From positions 1 through 64,000 of the forward strand of contig NZ_RPHB01000011.1 of NCBI RefSeq assembly GCF_019343195.1: a stretch of DNA of 64,000 bases. Reading direction: 5' to 3'. Below the pieces are notes generated by a model that was not told the origin of the DNA, did not search any database, and saw only the letters and a program-made list of their open reading frames with translations. The translations under genes and the position numbers were made by a program. The DNA is from Arthrospiribacter ruber (GTDB lineage Bacteria > Bacteroidota > Bacteroidia > Cytophagales > Cyclobacteriaceae). Of the stretch, positions 62,008 to 64,000 are shown in pieces (position 1 is the stretch's first letter; each line of letters opens with the position of its first letter).

Positions 62008-63174
62008 ATGATTATGATCAAAAAGAAATATATCAACTGTTTGTTTACAATGATAATTCTCATTTCATGTCAAAAAAATGAGAGGTTTTATGTTGAAAAG
62101 GTCCAAAAGTATCACGTTGGAGTAAGCAAACTAAGTATTGACGATTCGACCTCTTTGGATTTTATTAAAATATCATATTTGCATGTGGGAGATAAGGAAT
62201 ATTTATTTCACCAGAATGAATTCAAAAGAACCATTCAGGTATTTGATCTTAAAAGCGGATTTGTTGAAAATGAGATTCGTTATCCTGTTCAAGAACCATT
62301 TGGGCTGAAAGTGGTTCAAGGAATTACAGCTGTCAGCTTGGATTCAATTTTTGTTTTCTTGCCTTTATCAATACGAGGAACTCTCTTAATTAATGGGGAA
62401 GGCGAAATATTAGATAGGTTTATGCCAAATAAGGAAGAAGACTTGGAGAAGTCCTTAATAAATCATGTTTCCTTCGGGGCAATGCCAACTCTGCTTCATG
62501 AAGGTAAAATAAGATTTATAAAGCTTCCGCTTTTTGAATTGAGCAATCCAGCGAACATTAACGAAGAATTCCGGTTTGAAACTATTTACGATGTTGAAAA
62601 TAATTTAATTACTGAAATTCCGGAATCTTCATTTCCTGAATTTTACCATAATAAAATTTGGGCTGGCCAAGATTTACAGGTTTCCAGAACCATTGATAAT
62701 GCGGGAAGGATAATTTATTCTTGGAAATATCTTGACTCTTTAATAATAGTGGAAGGAAGAAATTTAAATAAAGTTTTTTCCAAAAGTGAATTTCTAAACA
62801 AGAAACCAACACCTTTTTCCATGATCCCAAGTTCAGATCAAAAGGCCCAACATATTATTGAAAACACAAAGTACTACGGCATATATTATGATAAATATCG
62901 TGACCTATACTATAGAACAGTTCAACTTCCGGGAATTTATGATAAGAATGGTATATTGAAAGAGATGGATTCAAGACGCGGTTTTTCTGTTATGGTGTTG
63001 GACAACAATTTCAACAAAATCGAGGAAGTCCGGTTTCCAGGTGGTATTTATAATATCTATAGGGCATTTGTGGGTAAACAAGGATTATACCTTCCTAAAA
63101 ATAATGTCCTAAACCCTGATCTTGTTGAAAATTACCTAGATATAGATATTTTTGATTTTACAGCCGATGAATAA
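62008..63174 (+). CDS. DUF4221-type beta-propeller lipoprotein
   Basis: 388 residues. The start at 62008 (an ATG 6 bases later is equally good) gives a signal with lipobox ILISC. The mature part has ISYLHVGDKEYLFHQNEF, QVFDLKSGFVENEI, and a later YYDKYRDLYYRTVQLPG, with the repeated strand pattern of DUF4221 / 6-bladed propeller-like lipoproteins. Expected at the outer surface. Its stop overlaps the next gene by 8 bases. Function unknown. Confidence 0.75.
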   Translation: MIMIKKKYINCLFTMIILISCQKNERFYVEKVQKYHVGVSKLSIDDSTSLDFIKISYLHVGDKEYLFHQNEFKRTIQVFDLKSGFVENEIRYPVQEPFGLKVVQGITAVSLDSIFVFLPLSIRGTLLINGEGEILDRFMPNKEEDLEKSLINHVSFGAMPTLLHEGKIRFIKLPLFELSNPANINEEFRFETIYDVENNLITEIPESSFPEFYHNKIWAGQDLQVSRTIDNAGRIIYSWKYLDSLIIVEGRNLNKVFSKSEFLNKKPTPFSMIPSSDQKAQHIIENTKYYGIYYDKYRDLYYRTVQLPGIYDKNGILKEMDSRRGFSVMVLDNNFNKIEEVRFPGGIYNIYRAFVGKQGLYLPKNNVLNPDLVENYLDIDIFDFTADE

Positions 63175-63565
63175 GCTTTTAATCTTATGTTTATTTGTTT
63201 TACTTGCATGTGAGAGGCCAATTATCACTTTAAAAAACTATAGCGAACAAATAGGTTTTGATGAAAGTAAACCCACTATTTTATTAAGTTTGGAGAATTG
63301 TAGTTATTGTTTCGTAGAGTACCAAGAAGCGATAAAGAAAATTGATACAAGCAAATTTAATCTTGTCATCATTTCTTCACAAAGAAAAAAAGCTTCAATG
63401 CTGGCAGTGCCCGATAATAAAACAATATTTGTCGATCAAGATAAACTCGCAATGAAATTGAATTTGATAAAGTCTCTGCCCGTAATATTACTCCCTAGTG
63501 GGGAAACTATAGAGATTTTTTCCCCAGATCAATTACTGGTTAATCTAAAAAACAATGTTCCATAA
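63167..63565 (+). CDS. Lipoprotein with CxxC thioredoxin-like segment
   Basis: 132 residues from the ATG at 63167 (a longer frame starts inside the previous gene). Lipobox VLLAC. The mature part has ILLSLENCSYCFVEYQEAI, a CSYC motif in a thioredoxin-like setting, then FNLVIISS and VDQDKLAMKLNLIKSLPVILLP with the cis-Pro-like SLP. It probably handles a disulfide or thiol in the periplasm, maybe that of the small peptide upstream. The pairing is inference. Confidence 0.7.
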   Translation: MNKLLILCLFVLLACERPIITLKNYSEQIGFDESKPTILLSLENCSYCFVEYQEAIKKIDTSKFNLVIISSQRKKASMLAVPDNKTIFVDQDKLAMKLNLIKSLPVILLPSGETIEIFSPDQLLVNLKNNVP

Positions 63566-64000
63566 GAATTTAATTCAATTCATTATCCTTGCTTTAACTT
63601 TTGGTGGTTGCAAAAATAACAGTGATGTACCAAGAGAAATTTATTCAAATTTCAAATTGGATTTAACCTCAAATGCATTTGTGTCTGATATTGAAATAAG
63701 CGAAAATAAGGTATTTTTTTTTACGAACAAACACGAATTGTTAACTTATAACTATAGCGGAAATTTTTTACTTGATACGGTCATTTCTCCCCCAAAACTT
63801 TTTCCAAATGGTTCGGTTGAGGCTTATAATAATAATTATTTAGGATCAATTTTCTATTTTAATAATGCTATTTATTCTTTAGGTAATAACCCCAGTGATC
63901 TTTACCGTTTTGATTTGGAGTCAAGGGGGATTTCACAAAAAAGAATTGAAATAGCAGGAGGTGGCCTTTATGATATTTTGAGCACAGATTCAAAAAGAAT
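63555..64000 (+). CDS. Lipoprotein, 5' part (continues beyond window)
   Basis: An ATG at 63555, overlapping the previous stop by 11 bases, opens a frame that runs to the window edge without a stop (148 codons). It reads as a lipoprotein with a signal ending LALTFGGC, then strands such as FVSDIEISENKVFFFTNK, and ends in RFDLESRG and GGGLYDIL. It resembles the DUF4221-type propeller two genes earlier. The 3' end is outside the window, so the family is tentative. Confidence 0.75.
   Translation, partial: MFHKNLIQFIILALTFGGCKNNSDVPREIYSNFKLDLTSNAFVSDIEISENKVFFFTNKHELLTYNYSGNFLLDTVISPPKLFPNGSVEAYNNNYLGSIFYFNNAIYSLGNNPSDLYRFDLESRGISQKRIEIAGGGLYDILSTDSKR

Noticed and set aside
1-64000. tRNA or rRNA genes
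   Set aside because: No cloverleaf with T-arm and CCA context or rRNA core sequence was recognised; a tRNA scan would be needed to exclude a single unusual tRNA.

Overview
The window is chromosomal DNA of a Bacteroidota bacterium, most likely order Cytophagales (Cyclobacteriaceae-like). Pointers are a SusC/SusD pair, DUF4249-, DUF5686-, DUF5687- and DUF4221-type proteins, a BlaI/M56-TonB pair, many lipoproteins with an S-C lipobox, TAnnTTTG-like promoter elements, few Shine-Dalgarno sequences, and dispersed repeats typical of this phylum. No rRNA, tRNA or CRISPR array was seen.

Layout. 1-0.5 kb: 3' end of a DDE transposase. 0.8-8.8 kb: housekeeping and stress genes (exported sugar isomerase-like protein, BlaI/M56 sensor pair with a palindromic operator, nitroreductase, DUF5687/ABC exporter, sulfite-oxidase-like enzyme with a cytochrome c partner). 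8.8-9.74 kb: a non-coding array with a 223-bp unit. 9.8-12.45 kb: DUF5686 outer-membrane protein. 12.6-24.8 kb: an AT-rich accessory/defence island. It holds relics (small conserved protein, type IIG restriction-modification N-terminus, an unidentified C-terminus), an AbiF-like HEPN RNase with a predicted small RNA directly upstream, a gene split by one in-frame stop, a PD-(D/E)XK nuclease plus helical-protein pair, an XRE regulator, a HEPN-domain protein, and an unrecognised family of helical-repeat proteins at both edges (three genes on the minus strand, one four-unit gene on the plus strand).

25-29.8 kb: two paralogous lipoproteins, then a TonB-dependent receptor with a DUF4249 lipoprotein. 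30.4-47 kb: SusC, SusD, three giant tandem FG-GAP/ASPIC-UnbV lipoproteins with a small lipoprotein between them, and a vanadium-dependent haloperoxidase, all on one strand. This looks like one envelope nutrient-uptake or oxidative-modification locus. 47-56 kb: a small membrane ORF, rsmG, a PIN-type toxin-antitoxin pair, a GH13 lipoprotein, Pr6Pr and M20 proteins, and a run of small envelope genes. 56-56.9 kb: a 194-bp MITE-like element and a decayed Fic toxin-antitoxin locus (antitoxin intact, toxin cut to 41 codons). 57-61.3 kb: a minus-strand run of IlvD/Edd dehydratase, SDR, DinB, acetoacetate-decarboxylase-like and lipoprotein genes, probably for sugar-acid breakdown. 61.3-64 kb: a regulatory region with two palindromes and an (ATA)9 microsatellite, a small secreted Cys-containing peptide, a hairpin, then overlapping genes for a DUF4221-type lipoprotein, a CxxC lipoprotein and a further lipoprotein that runs off the window.

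Family calls come from reading motifs by eye. No database search or alignment was run.
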